Shown: positions 1 through 9,434 of the stretch, piece by piece
How positions within the stretch are numbered: the stretch's first letter is position 1
How the letters are laid out: each line of letters opens with the position of its first letter
IMG/VR virus record: IMGVR_UViG_3300042382_000102
Span: 1 to 64,000 of that record
Length of the DNA stretch: 64,000 nt
From: a virus
Direction: 5' to 3' (one strand)
Position numbers and translations under genes: made by a program
The notes under the pieces: model-generated
The model's input: only the letters and a program-made list of their open reading frames with translations
Database searches by the model: none
Told to the model about the DNA's origin: nothing

Positions 1-2150
1 CTTAAGGCTGAAGCAGCACTTGTCGAAGCTGAGTTAGCACTTGTTAAAGCATTTGCCTCAGAAATATCTGCATTTGCTTCGCTAGTTGCAGCGGCATTTT
101 TAGATGCCAAAGCATTTTGTTCGCTTGTCAAAGCATTGCTAGCACTTGTTCCAGCACTAGAGGCACTATTAGCCGCAGCCACTTTAGATGCATCAGCATT
201 ATTGGCACTTGTTAAAGCATTAGTAGCACTTAAAGCAGCAGCATTCTTAGAACCTAAAGCATCCGCAGCACTATTAGCTGCATTTGTTTCAGATAAACCA
301 ATATTAGCTAATGATGTAGCTGCTTGAGTAGCACTTGAGGCTGCATTAGTTGCACTAGTAGAAGCTTGAGACGCACTTGTAGCAGCAGCAGAAGCATTAG
401 TTGTTGTTTCTAACGCATAATGTTTAGCTGAATAATTTGTACCATCAACAGTACCACCTGTTTTAGAAGCCCAATCTAAAGCTAAAGCTTCACTAATATC
501 AGCATTATTAGCACTTGTTAGAGCATTAGCTTCACTTGTAGCAGCATTTATTTCAGATACACTAGCTGCAGTAGCACTCTGTCCTGCATTGTTAGCAGAA
601 GCTACAACACTAGATAAGTAAGTAGCAGCATTTGTTGCACTAGTAGAAGCACTCTGAGCTGAAATATTAGCATCCGAAGCTTTTGAGGAAGCAATATCGG
701 CACTAGTTGCAGCAGCATTCTTATAGTTTAAAGCATAGTTTTCAGATGCACTAGAGTTAGTCTCAGATGTAGCTGCAGCATTTTTAGATGCTAAAGCACT
801 GGTAGCGCTTTGTGAGGCACTTAAAGCAGAGGTAGCAGCTTCAGTGGCCTTAGTAATTGCTGTAGTAGCATAACTTTGAGAAGTAGCGCTTGAAGAAGCA
901 GCTTGTGAAGCACTTAAAGCAGCATTCTGTGAAGCTGTTTGTGCTGTCTCATCATAAAATTGCCACCCAGTAGATGTATAAACTTTTAATTTATTTTGAA
1001 CAGTGTTGAAATATTCAGCACCAATCATTACAGGATCACCATTACCATCTAAGGTAGGATCCGCATTCAGTTCACCTAAATAAGTACTTCTAAAAGAAGC
1101 AAGACTAGCTTGTGCGGCAGCTTGAGATGCGGCAGCATTTGCAGCACTTTGGGCAGCTTCGTTAGCTTTAGTAGATGCAATACTTGATTGAAGTGTCGCA
1201 GTACTAGCACTAGTAGCTGCACTAGTAGCACTTGTAGATGCCTCGCTAGCCTTTGTAGTTGCAGTAGATGCGCTTGTAAAGGCCTCATCTGCTTTTGTAG
1301 TTGCAGTTGTAGCACTTATAGCAGAAGCATTTTTAGAAGCTAGTGCATCAGCTTGACTTAATGCAGCGGCATTTTTACTGGCTTCAGCATTAGTAGCACT
1401 TAGATCAGCTAAGTCAGCACTATAGTCAGAGGCTACAGCACTAGCTGCAGAGGCAATTGCACTTTGGGCAGATTGTGTAGCGCTAGTACTAGCATTAGTT
1501 TGACTATTAGCTGCATTGTTAGCACTTGTTAAAGCATTTGCAGCACTATTGGTAGCCGAAGTAGCTTGAGTAGTAGCAATTACAGCTTTAGCATCTGCAG
1601 TAGTAGCTGATGTTTGAGCAGCATTCCTGTAAAGTAAGGCATTGGCCTCAGAACTAGCTGCAGCATCTTCGCTAGCAGAAGCATCAGCAGCAGCTAACTG
1701 TGAATCAGTAGCACTATCCTCAGACAAGTCTGCAGAGACACTAGCTTGTGCAGCACTTATAGCTGCATTTGTAGCACTCTGAGAAGCAGCATTAGCTTGG
1801 GCTGTAGAATTAACTACACTCTGAGCGGCAGCTTGGGCACTGCCACTTGCTAGGTTAGCACTTGTAGATGCGGCAGTAGCAGATAAAGCAGCTTGAGTTG
1901 CACTGGCAGCTGCAGCAGTTACTTTTTGAGCTAGTGTAGAAAGTTCATCAGCGAACTGTTGTGCAGTTCCTGTGTAACCATTTTGTACGGCAATCTCATA
2001 AGCACTAAAACCTTGTGCTCCTTGACCACCAGTACGAGACAATGATAAAATATAGTCTACTGTCTGTACTGTTAAAATGTTGTTTTGTGTAGTTACTCCA
2101 AGTTCAATAGAGCCAGGATTTACAACTACTTCATAATTTTGCGTAGCCAT
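1..2150 (-). CDS. Alanine-rich tail fibre protein (partial, C-terminus beyond window)
   Basis: The frame opens at an ATG one base after the stop of the upstream gene, with GGAGCT as ribosome binding site, and stays open to the window edge, giving about 716 residues of an unfinished protein. Residues 47-62 (GFSAYEIAVQNGYTGT) are a motif common near the start of phage tail fibres. Two further typical fibre modules are visible: one near residues 357-400 (YLGELNADPTLDGNGDPV then EYFNTVQNKLKVYTSTGWQ), and one near 557-577 (WASKTGGTVDGTNYSAKHYA). Between them run long Ala/Ser/Thr heptad-like stretches that should form a trimeric coiled-coil shaft, which makes the DNA highly repetitive. It is the last gene of the tail block here and probably carries the receptor-binding tip outside the window. 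Fibre assignment is firm; receptor unknown. Confidence 0.85.
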   Translation of the reverse strand, partial: MATQNYEVVVNPGSIELGVTTQNNILTVQTVDYILSLSRTGGQGAQGFSAYEIAVQNGYTGTAQQFADELSTLAQKVTAAAASATQAALSATAASTSANLASGSAQAAAQSVVNSTAQANAASQSATNAAISAAQASVSADLSEDSATDSQLAAADASASEDAAASSEANALLYRNAAQTSATTADAKAVIATTQATSATNSAANALTSANNAANSQTNASTSATQSAQSAIASAASAVASDYSADLADLSATNAEASKNAAALSQADALASKNASAISATTATTKADEAFTSASTATTKASEASTSATSAATSASTATLQSSIASTKANEAAQSAANAAASQAAAQASLASFRSTYLGELNADPTLDGNGDPVMIGAEYFNTVQNKLKVYTSTGWQFYDETAQTASQNAALSASQAASSSATSQSYATTAITKATEAATSALSASQSATSALASKNAAATSETNSSASENYALNYKNAAATSADIASSKASDANISAQSASTSATNAATYLSSVVASANNAGQSATAASVSEINAATSEANALTSANNADISEALALDWASKTGGTVDGTNYSAKHYALETTTNASAAATSASQASTSATNAASSATQAATSLANIGLSETNAANSAADALGSKNAAALSATNALTSANNADASKVAAANSASSAGTSASNALTSEQNALASKNAAATSEANADISEANALTSANSASTSAASAL

Positions 2151-2151
2151 A

Positions 2152-2589
2152 TTATAGCTCCGTTGGAGAGTATCTTACTTCAACTAAGCCTCTAAATGGT
2201 TTCCATACTTGTTTGCGACTACCTATACCTGTATCTCTGATCTCAAGATCAATATAGCCATATACAGGTTTGTTAGGGGATGGTTGTGGAGACCACCCTG
2301 CAATCAATGTTTCTGGTAACACCATAATAAATTGATTATTAGTGTCTGTTGTATCTAGTAATGGGATATCAACAGTTACACCGCCTGGTTTTACTGTCTC
2401 TGGAATTGTTCCAGCACCATCGTTATTTGCTTCTACGACTTTACTAAAGATCTCATAATTTGAAATATTAGTAAGCCATGATAGGGTTAAATTTAAATGT
2501 ATCTGTTCACCCTTAATAACAGATACTAGTACTGCACCATCATCGGATATTAAATCCTTTGATGCAGACGTAATTTTACTTCGTGCCAT
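2152..2589 (-). CDS. Unrecognised fibre-adjacent structural protein, 145 aa
   Basis: A compact 145-residue protein beginning MARSKITSAS with a good ribosome binding site (AAAGGAAG, 4 bases before ATG). It lacks a signal peptide or membrane segment and looks beta-rich, with alternating hydrophobic residues and a short proline-rich stretch (SPQPSPNKPVYGY) around residues 102-114. It sits directly between the acetyltransferase-like gene and the tail fibre, and its stop is one base from the fibre start, so the two are translationally linked. Proteins of this size next to fibres are often fibre-attachment or neck/baseplate accessory proteins; that role is inferred from position only. Confidence 0.6.
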   Translation of the reverse strand: MARSKITSASKDLISDDGAVLVSVIKGEQIHLNLTLSWLTNISNYEIFSKVVEANNDGAGTIPETVKPGGVTVDIPLLDTTDTNNQFIMVLPETLIAGWSPQPSPNKPVYGYIDLEIRDTGIGSRKQVWKPFRGLVEVRYSPTEL

Positions 2590-2633
2590 TTTCTTCCTTT
2601 CTCGATCCTCAGATGGAGCTTAGGTTAATGAAA

Positions 2634-3077
2634 TCACAATTTTTTAATTGCAATGTATCCTCTTCTTTCCCAACCATACCTTTCAAGTATTTTGGTAAAG
2701 GTATTGTCCTCGTCAAAATGACTTCCTGTGGACATAACTAGTTTAATGTCTAGTCTTTTTGCTTCTTCTATTAGTTCCTGATGTAGAAACTTTATAACCC
2801 TTGCAGCAGATATCCCTGTTTGATTTGAACAGAAATATGACTGTTGTAATATTTTTTCTTTTGTATGTAGATTTAATCCAGGAATAGCGTATATCCATCC
2901 TATGATCTTATCCTCTTTTACTGCCATTCTAACAAATTTATTTCTTCTAACTAAATTACTTAAGTTATCATAAGCTAATTGTTTATCTGCAGGGATAAAG
3001 CTTTCATCATTTAATTTCAGATACATATCAACACAAAAATGGATATCTTCTAATGTTCTTGGTTTAATTGATTCCAT
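2634..3077 (-). CDS. GNAT-family acetyltransferase-like protein
   Basis: The 147 residues have the layout of a GCN5-related N-acetyltransferase. There is an N-terminal helix pair, a VRMAVKEDKIIGWIYAIPG strand-turn-strand (about residues 49-67), a CoA-side helix region (TGISAARVIKFLHQELIEEAKRLDIKLVMSTGS, about 88-120), and a C-terminal KILERYGWERRGYIAIKKL segment typical of the last beta strands. The usual Q/RxxGxG/A pyrophosphate loop is degenerate (NQTGISA), so catalysis is uncertain. It is the first gene after a phage-type promoter, with a leader of about 48 bases, and precedes the fibre genes. It may modify a virion or host protein, or be a GNAT fold used structurally. Confidence 0.6.
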   Translation of the reverse strand: MESIKPRTLEDIHFCVDMYLKLNDESFIPADKQLAYDNLSNLVRRNKFVRMAVKEDKIIGWIYAIPGLNLHTKEKILQQSYFCSNQTGISAARVIKFLHQELIEEAKRLDIKLVMSTGSHFDEDNTFTKILERYGWERRGYIAIKKL

Positions 3078-3101
3078 TAATAATATCTTATAATAATATT
3101 A

Positions 3102-3140
3102 CCTAGGGAACGCCTAGGATCTCTCTTTAGCGTCCCCTGG
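3102..3140 (-). repeat. Inverted repeat overlapping promoter site 1
   Basis: On the minus strand CCAGGGGACGC can pair with GCGTTCCCTAGG, giving eleven pairs with one bulged A and one G-T pair, around a 16-base loop that contains the predicted start site. No clear T-run follows, so it does not look like a classical intrinsic terminator. It could be a cruciform, a terminator for upstream transcription, or a protective structure. Confidence 0.55.
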
Positions 3141-3141
3141 T
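3120..3141 (-). promoter_or_regulatory. T7-family phage promoter, site 1
   Basis: On the minus strand this reads ACCAGGGGACGCTAAAGAGA followed by GA. It is identical over the core to the sites near 25.1 kb and 43.0 kb. The CTAAAGAGAGA end matches the T3 promoter core (CTAAAGGGAGA) at 10 of 11 bases. By analogy transcription would start at the G at 3125, about 48 bases before the acetyltransferase-like gene, driving the fibre genes. It lies in the gap after the 2089-residue tail protein. Promoter role is inferred. Confidence 0.75.
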
Positions 3142-3164
3142 AAATGTAATAATTTTAACTCATT

Positions 3165-6100
3165 TTACCAACCTAAATTCAAATAAATTGTGCCACCAAT
3201 ACTACTAGAGGTAGCTCTTACATTTAATGTAGCAGCAGGTCCAGTAGCTTGATTTTGAATTAAACTTGTTGATTTTGTAGTATAGAATGCTGGAAAACTT
3301 AATGTTTCAAATGTATTCCAAGCACCTGTACTGTTAACTCTATACTCTACAAGTACAGGTATAGCTGATCCAGTATCATTATATCTACTAAGAGATACAT
3401 CTATCCAAAAATAACTTCCCCTAGGGATAGTTGTCATGCCAACAGTTGGATAACCAACTTGCATACTAGACAATGTTATTGGGGGTAATGGAGTAGTTGA
3501 AGTATCTGCAATAGCCCAAGATATAGCATTTCCAGCTTGAATTGTTCTAGCTGCATTTGTATACCAAGTTGCTGTAGCATTTTCTGTACCTTCTGTAAAT
3601 GAATCAGCTGTCATACTAAAGCTAAAGCTGCCGCTAGGTCCAGGAAAAGTTACTGAACCTTGTAATTGATTCTCAGATGTATCACCAGCCGTAACGTTAG
3701 TTCCACTTATAGTATAATATAAAGTAATTGGAAAAGAAGGAACATTGCTAAAACTCCAAAATACAGTTAAACCAGCACCTTCATTTACTGTGCTTGGCGA
3801 ACTAGAAAAACTATATGAGGGAGGACTTAAAGAAATGTCTCCAATATCCCAACTTAAACTGTTACCTGCAGATATAGTTCTGCTAGAATCTTTGAAAAAG
3901 CTAATAGTTGCTGTTTCTGGGCCATCTGTAAAACTATCTGGCGTCATTGTAAAACTAGGGGCTCCAGTGGATGCAAAGCTGCCAGTTAAAGAGCCTGATG
4001 TAATATCACTTGCTGAAATTCCAGATATACTATAATATAAGATAGCAACACCCTGTGAAGGGTTACTTGGAGTAGCATATATTTGAACACTACTGCCTTC
4101 ATTAATAGTCCCAAAAGGTGCTCTATCAAAAGTCCAAGTAGTTTGAGATGTATCATTAATAATAAGTGTTATCTTATTATCATTAGCAACAGGTCCAAAG
4201 TTTATTTGATTTTCTAATAATCTACTAGAAGAAGTGTAAAACCTAAAGGTTAAAGTTTCTGTACCTTCTGTTAATTGATCAGCAAGAGTATTAATATATG
4301 TATAATGATCTGCACTATCTAATATGATTTGGCCATCAATACCTCCAGAGATAGCGGTTGTAACTAAATCTGTATCTGAAGTAGTAACTCCAATTCCTGT
4401 AATTCTGTAATATATAGTCTTAGGGTAAGATGTAACATTAAAACTTCTTACTCTCAAGTATGTTAAACTACCTTCATTTTCAGTAGTGCTATAGGTAGTA
4501 GTATTGGGGTATACAGAAATTTCGTAACTTGGAGGACTTATGGAAGTGTCTTCAATAATCCAGCTAAGTGAATTGCCAATAGGTACTGTCCTTCCTGAAT
4601 CAGAGTAAAAGTTAATAGTAGCTGTTTCATTACCTTCTGTTGAAGTATCAGCGGCCATTGTTAATGTTGTTCCACTTGAGGAATTAAAACTTCCAGTTAA
4701 TGAGTTAGAAGTTAAGTCTGAGGCAAGTATTCCTGAAACAGAGTAGTACACTGTTATTGCTGGTGCCAGTGCATTGCTAGGGGTAGCACTAAATGATATA
4801 AAAGTATTACTTCCAGTTTCAGCAATTGAGCCTGTACTTGGATTCTTAGTGAAGGACCAAGTAGTTTTAGAAGTATCACTTATTGTTATAGATGCGGGTG
4901 TACCTAACTGTGTAGTAAAACCAGAGTCCAAATATAAAGTAACAGTTAATATTTCATTACCTTCGGTAAATTGATCAGCTGAAACATCTACTTTATAATA
5001 AGTGAAAGGTCCTGTGAGTGCTACTGGCCCTGATGTAGCAAAATTAGTATCTGCATTTGTAATACCAGTTCCAGTAAACTTGTAATATATTGTTACAGGG
5101 TAAGTAGGTATAAAACTACTATCTATACCAATATAAGTACTAGCGCCTTCATCTACAGTTCCAGGTGGAGTAAAGAAATAAACACTATAAACTGGAGCAC
5201 TAAAAGAGCTATCATTTACATCCCATGATAATGTATTGCCAATTTGTATAGTTCTACTAGAATTAGAATAGAATGTTATTCCTACTGTTTCTAAAGCTGG
5301 ATTTTCAGTAGTATTATCTGCAGCCATTGTTATAGTTAAACCACTTGTAGAAGTAAAACTACCTAACGTCCCAGCAGGACTAAAATCGCCATCTAAGATA
5401 TTAGTACCACTTAACCAATAGTAAATAGTAGTTGGAGCTTGTGCGGGATTACTTGGAGTAGCCGTGAATGAGATAGAATTATTAGTTGTCTCATTAAAGG
5501 AACCTGTAGCTGGAATTCTAGCAAATGTCCAAGTAGTTTTAGAAGCATCATTAAGTACAATTGATACTGAATTGCCAAGTTGAACTGTTCTATTTGAATC
5601 AGAATATAGGGAGAAGGTCAATGTTTCATTACCTTCAGTATATTGATCAGCAGTAGCATTAATATTAAAAGATACTGTTGGACCTGTCACAGATACTGAA
5701 CCTAATAAAGGATCAAAATCAGTATCATCAACTGTTATACCTGTACCAGATAGTCTATAATACGCTGTAAATGGGTAATTTAATACATTAGCACTATTTA
5801 TAGTAAAAGAGAAATCTGAACCCTCATCTATTGAAGTTTGGGATACAGATAACGAGTATGAAGGAGGAGTCTTGGAAGTATCTCCAATATCCCAACTTAG
5901 TAAATTACCAATAGGTATAGTCCTATTAGAGTCTGAATAAAAAGTAATTCCTGCTGTCTCTAAATTTTCAGTAGATAAGTCTTCTCTCATATTAAGAATA
6001 AGACCTGAATTACTATTAAAACTTCCTTCTAATGATGCAGAAACTACATCCCCAGAAGTAATTCCAGTTCCATTTAACCAATAATATATTGTTGTATTTG

Positions 6101-9100
6101 GAGCTAGAATATTACTAGGAGTAGCAGTAAAGGATATTGATTGGCCTTCATCAATAGTGCCACTTGAAGGGATTCTTGCAAATGTCCAAGTAGTCTTAGA
6201 AGCGTCTCCAATATTAAAAGTAATTTGATTTCCAATAGGAGTAGTGTAACCTGAATCAGAATAGAATGTAATTGTAACTGCTTCTGTACCTTCAGTAAGT
6301 TGATCTGACTGAATTAAAAATGAAATTGTTTCTAAAGCATCAGATATACTCCAAGAGCCTTGTAGTATACCTAAACTAAAATCTTCTGTTGTAATTCCAC
6401 TACCAATAATTTTATAGTATATAGTTGTTGGATAAACAGGAACATAAGTACTACTAGCTGTTACTGTTACAGATACCCCTTCATCTACAGTAGCTGTATT
6501 TGGATCTCTTGTGAATAACCAAGAGGGAGGTGGTGTCTTAGAAGTGTCTGCAATATCCCAAGTTACTGTATTACCAACTTGGCGAGTTAATTGTGTATCA
6601 TCATAGAAGGTTAGAGTAACTGTTTCTGGATTAGTTTCTGTAAATAAATCTGGAGCCATTGTAAGGCCGATACTTTGTCCAGTAGCAGTTATATTCCAAT
6701 TAAATATCGTAGAATTAGGAGGAGAGCTAAAGTCTGAATTTGTAATGTCAGTACCAGTCATTTTACCAAATATTAACTTTGGTAATACTGCATTTGTACT
6801 AATTGTGATTATTTGATTTGATCCCTCATCTACAGAAGCATAAGATCTAGAAAACACAAATTGAGGATCCCCCATTGACCAAGATATAGAATTACCAATA
6901 GGTATTGTTCTTCCTGAGTCTGAATACATATCAAAGAATACAACTTCTCCAAATATACCTTCATAAGTATAATCTTCTACACCAGTAAACTGTAAAGTAA
7001 CTGGAGTATTATCATAGAGTATTGTTTCAGTTAATAAAGTACCACTAATAAAATCAGCACTGGTTAAATTAGCATTTCCACCAGTTATCTCTCCATAAAC
7101 AGTATAAGGATAACTTAAATAATTAGGTGTTATAGTAAGTGTTTGAGTCTGACCTTCTACAACAAACCCCTCACTTCTAGATACGGAAATAGCATCTATA
7201 ATTTGCCATTCTAGTCCTGTAATAATATCAGTACCACTAGCATCTCTATAAAAAGTTATTTGAAAAGCTTCTGTACCCTCTGAAAAGTTATCTTCTTTTA
7301 TATCAAATAATACTTGTTGATCTGTAGATGTAATATTAAATGGAAAAACAGCATTAGTTAAGAAATTAGTATCAGAATCTGATGTACCATTTCCACTAGC
7401 AATTCTATAATATATAGTATAAGGATATGCAGGTACATTAGTACTTTGAACTCTAACAACTAGGCTAGTACCCTCTCTAACTAATGCAGTAGTAGGGTTA
7501 CCTGTTATTTTAGAAAAAGACCAATTAATTGGAGTTAATGAGGTATCTACTAGTGTTACATTAAACCCTAAATCTGCTAACCTAGTTCTTGGTATTGGCA
7601 TGTCCTTATCTAAGAATATTGTAAATGCTTCATTACCTTCTGTAGTTAAATCTGCTTTAAATTTAAGAGTAAATGATCCAGATCCATTTGTAGTAGTAAC
7701 GTAATAAGTATCACCTGAAACATAATTTACTCCATTGATTTGAGCGATATCATCTTCAGATGCACCTGTAATAGATGTTAATCCAATAATTGCTCTAGTA
7801 CCAGTTGGAGCTGCCGTAGTTACATTATATGTATATTCAATACCTTCGTTAATAGTACTTGGACCTGAGATAGACCAACTATACTCTAATGAAGTATCAT
7901 TAATTAACATATCAACAAATACAGAAGGATTATCATCAATAGATAATCGAAGTTTCTTTGGACCATCTACTCTAAAATCTAGTTTAGCATTAAATGTCCT
8001 TGAAGTGCTGGGTGGGTATACATTAGCAGGTAAAGTAAATCTGTTAGAGGTTACAGTCGCACCACTACCTAGCGTAACAAGAGATACCCAATCATTACTA
8101 TCGAAGTTTTGGTCTATAGCCCCTACTGCAGTTGGTATTTGTGTTAACGTATAATTTACTATTCTAGGTGAAGTTGAAGTTTCTAATGTGGTTAGAGTAA
8201 CTGTAAAAGACTCACCTTCATTTATACTACTTACATTTGGAGTAATTTTTAAATCATAAAAACTTGAATTTTTAAGACTAAAAGATTGTGGTATCCCAAC
8301 TAATGCAGTTCCACCTACAGAGGTGATAGTCATTGTTACTGTTTCAGTTTGTTCAAAAATACTATCAGATGCAGCATATATAAAAAAGCTTGCTGTATTA
8401 TTATTAACAACAAAAGTATTTGTTAACCCATCTCCAAAATCAGATGCAGTAACTCCAGTACCAGATAGAGTATATCTTAGTTGTCCACCAGTAGGGACAT
8501 TTGTTGTAGTTACATTACATTGTATAGGGCTAACATAACCTTCTTGAGTAATAGTTGGATTAAGAGTTAATACATAGCTAGCGGCAGGGAAACCACCACC
8601 ATTATAGCCAGGGTTGTAACTTAAAGCATTAGAAAATAACGGATTATGATCTATACTTGTTGGTAATATTTGTTTTACACTACTATATCTAGTAGAGTTA
8701 TTAAAAAACCTAGAACCTGTAAATGGTAAAGTACCTGTTTTATTCTCATCTAATATTTTTGGAAACCAAGAAGTTAAATAGCTTCCATTTTGATTGTAAA
8801 AACAAAGATATTTTTCTCTTTTAAAATTTGAACTATCAATATATGTTAACTTGTTAGTTTCTAGATTTGGTAAGAAATAACAAGCGTAGTCTGTTGGTGG
8901 CACGCTATTCTGCTGATTACCATTAGGCATTACATAATAATCAAAGAATTGTGAACTTGCAGGATCTATTTTAAGGTGAGACTTAGTTGTATCAAATACA
9001 CATTGATTAGAACTATTAAATAGTCTAGCTCCATAACCTAAACCAGCAGTTGTTATTTGTCCAAGACTAAAACAATATATTTCAGGTATATCTGAAGATA

Positions 9101-9434
9101 CAGGAAGATAATCAGTATTAGCAGCAGCGTATACATAAATATTTTCATTACCACTATAAAAGGGATTTGCAACATTATAAGCTTTATTATTAATACTGTC
9201 TGGAGGTAATGAAATATAGAACACTCCATTACTTACAGTTGGTGGTGTATACGTAATCCTATACACTACATAATTACGAGTAATTCCATCAGCATGAGTA
9301 AATGAAAAACTTGGAATGTCAGAAGAAACTTCTGCACTAACAAAAGTAGCTCTTCCAGCAAACCAAGGTTTTACTAATTCATTATCTAATACTAATTCTG
9401 ATGAATCATTAAAAAATTTAAAACCATAACTCAT
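3165..9434 (-). CDS. Giant tail protein with about 15 tandem Calx-beta-like repeats
   Basis: This 2089-residue protein begins MSYGFKFFNDSSELVLD, echoing the start of the 113-residue neighbour upstream (MAYGMQTYNDSGGLEFD). After about 360 residues of globular sequence it becomes a chain of roughly 110-130-residue modules. Each opens with a xVxEG(x)S/Txxxx motif and closes with TEGxExxTxxFYxDSxRTxxIGNxxSWxIxDTS; fifteen openings were counted, a few degenerate. This matches Calx-beta-type immunoglobulin-like repeats found in adhesins and phage tails. The last about 100 residues differ and may be a tip or oligomerisation domain. It overlaps the stop of the 113-residue gene by four bases. Likely an extended fibre or tail-tip decoration that binds the cell surface; ligand unknown. 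Confidence 0.8.
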   Translation of the reverse strand: MSYGFKFFNDSSELVLDNELVKPWFAGRATFVSAEVSSDIPSFSFTHADGITRNYVVYRITYTPPTVSNGVFYISLPPDSINNKAYNVANPFYSGNENIYVYAAANTDYLPVSSDIPEIYCFSLGQITTAGLGYGARLFNSSNQCVFDTTKSHLKIDPASSQFFDYYVMPNGNQQNSVPPTDYACYFLPNLETNKLTYIDSSNFKREKYLCFYNQNGSYLTSWFPKILDENKTGTLPFTGSRFFNNSTRYSSVKQILPTSIDHNPLFSNALSYNPGYNGGGFPAASYVLTLNPTITQEGYVSPIQCNVTTTNVPTGGQLRYTLSGTGVTASDFGDGLTNTFVVNNNTASFFIYAASDSIFEQTETVTMTITSVGGTALVGIPQSFSLKNSSFYDLKITPNVSSINEGESFTVTLTTLETSTSPRIVNYTLTQIPTAVGAIDQNFDSNDWVSLVTLGSGATVTSNRFTLPANVYPPSTSRTFNAKLDFRVDGPKKLRLSIDDNPSVFVDMLINDTSLEYSWSISGPSTINEGIEYTYNVTTAAPTGTRAIIGLTSITGASEDDIAQINGVNYVSGDTYYVTTTNGSGSFTLKFKADLTTEGNEAFTIFLDKDMPIPRTRLADLGFNVTLVDTSLTPINWSFSKITGNPTTALVREGTSLVVRVQSTNVPAYPYTIYYRIASGNGTSDSDTNFLTNAVFPFNITSTDQQVLFDIKEDNFSEGTEAFQITFYRDASGTDIITGLEWQIIDAISVSRSEGFVVEGQTQTLTITPNYLSYPYTVYGEITGGNANLTSADFISGTLLTETILYDNTPVTLQFTGVEDYTYEGIFGEVVFFDMYSDSGRTIPIGNSISWSMGDPQFVFSRSYASVDEGSNQIITISTNAVLPKLIFGKMTGTDITNSDFSSPPNSTIFNWNITATGQSIGLTMAPDLFTETNPETVTLTFYDDTQLTRQVGNTVTWDIADTSKTPPPSWLFTRDPNTATVDEGVSVTVTASSTYVPVYPTTIYYKIIGSGITTEDFSLGILQGSWSISDALETISFLIQSDQLTEGTEAVTITFYSDSGYTTPIGNQITFNIGDASKTTWTFARIPSSGTIDEGQSISFTATPSNILAPNTTIYYWLNGTGITSGDVVSASLEGSFNSNSGLILNMREDLSTENLETAGITFYSDSNRTIPIGNLLSWDIGDTSKTPPSYSLSVSQTSIDEGSDFSFTINSANVLNYPFTAYYRLSGTGITVDDTDFDPLLGSVSVTGPTVSFNINATADQYTEGNETLTFSLYSDSNRTVQLGNSVSIVLNDASKTTWTFARIPATGSFNETTNNSISFTATPSNPAQAPTTIYYWLSGTNILDGDFSPAGTLGSFTSTSGLTITMAADNTTENPALETVGITFYSNSSRTIQIGNTLSWDVNDSSFSAPVYSVYFFTPPGTVDEGASTYIGIDSSFIPTYPVTIYYKFTGTGITNADTNFATSGPVALTGPFTYYKVDVSADQFTEGNEILTVTLYLDSGFTTQLGTPASITISDTSKTTWSFTKNPSTGSIAETGSNTFISFSATPSNALAPAITVYYSVSGILASDLTSNSLTGSFNSSSGTTLTMAADTSTEGNETATINFYSDSGRTVPIGNSLSWIIEDTSISPPSYEISVYPNTTTYSTTENEGSLTYLRVRSFNVTSYPKTIYYRITGIGVTTSDTDLVTTAISGGIDGQIILDSADHYTYINTLADQLTEGTETLTFRFYTSSSRLLENQINFGPVANDNKITLIINDTSQTTWTFDRAPFGTINEGSSVQIYATPSNPSQGVAILYYSISGISASDITSGSLTGSFASTGAPSFTMTPDSFTDGPETATISFFKDSSRTISAGNSLSWDIGDISLSPPSYSFSSSPSTVNEGAGLTVFWSFSNVPSFPITLYYTISGTNVTAGDTSENQLQGSVTFPGPSGSFSFSMTADSFTEGTENATATWYTNAARTIQAGNAISWAIADTSTTPLPPITLSSMQVGYPTVGMTTIPRGSYFWIDVSLSRYNDTGSAIPVLVEYRVNSTGAWNTFETLSFPAFYTTKSTSLIQNQATGPAATLNVRATSSSIGGTIYLNLGW

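Noticed and set aside
136-327. Plus-strand alanine/leucine-rich open frame
   Set aside because: It is the complement of the repetitive fibre gene and its composition is explained by that.
1-2150. CRISPR-like or satellite repeat array suggested by recurring GCAGCACTT-type words
   Set aside because: The words are irregularly spaced and are simply Ala/Ser codons of an open tail-fibre frame; there are no constant repeats with unique spacers.
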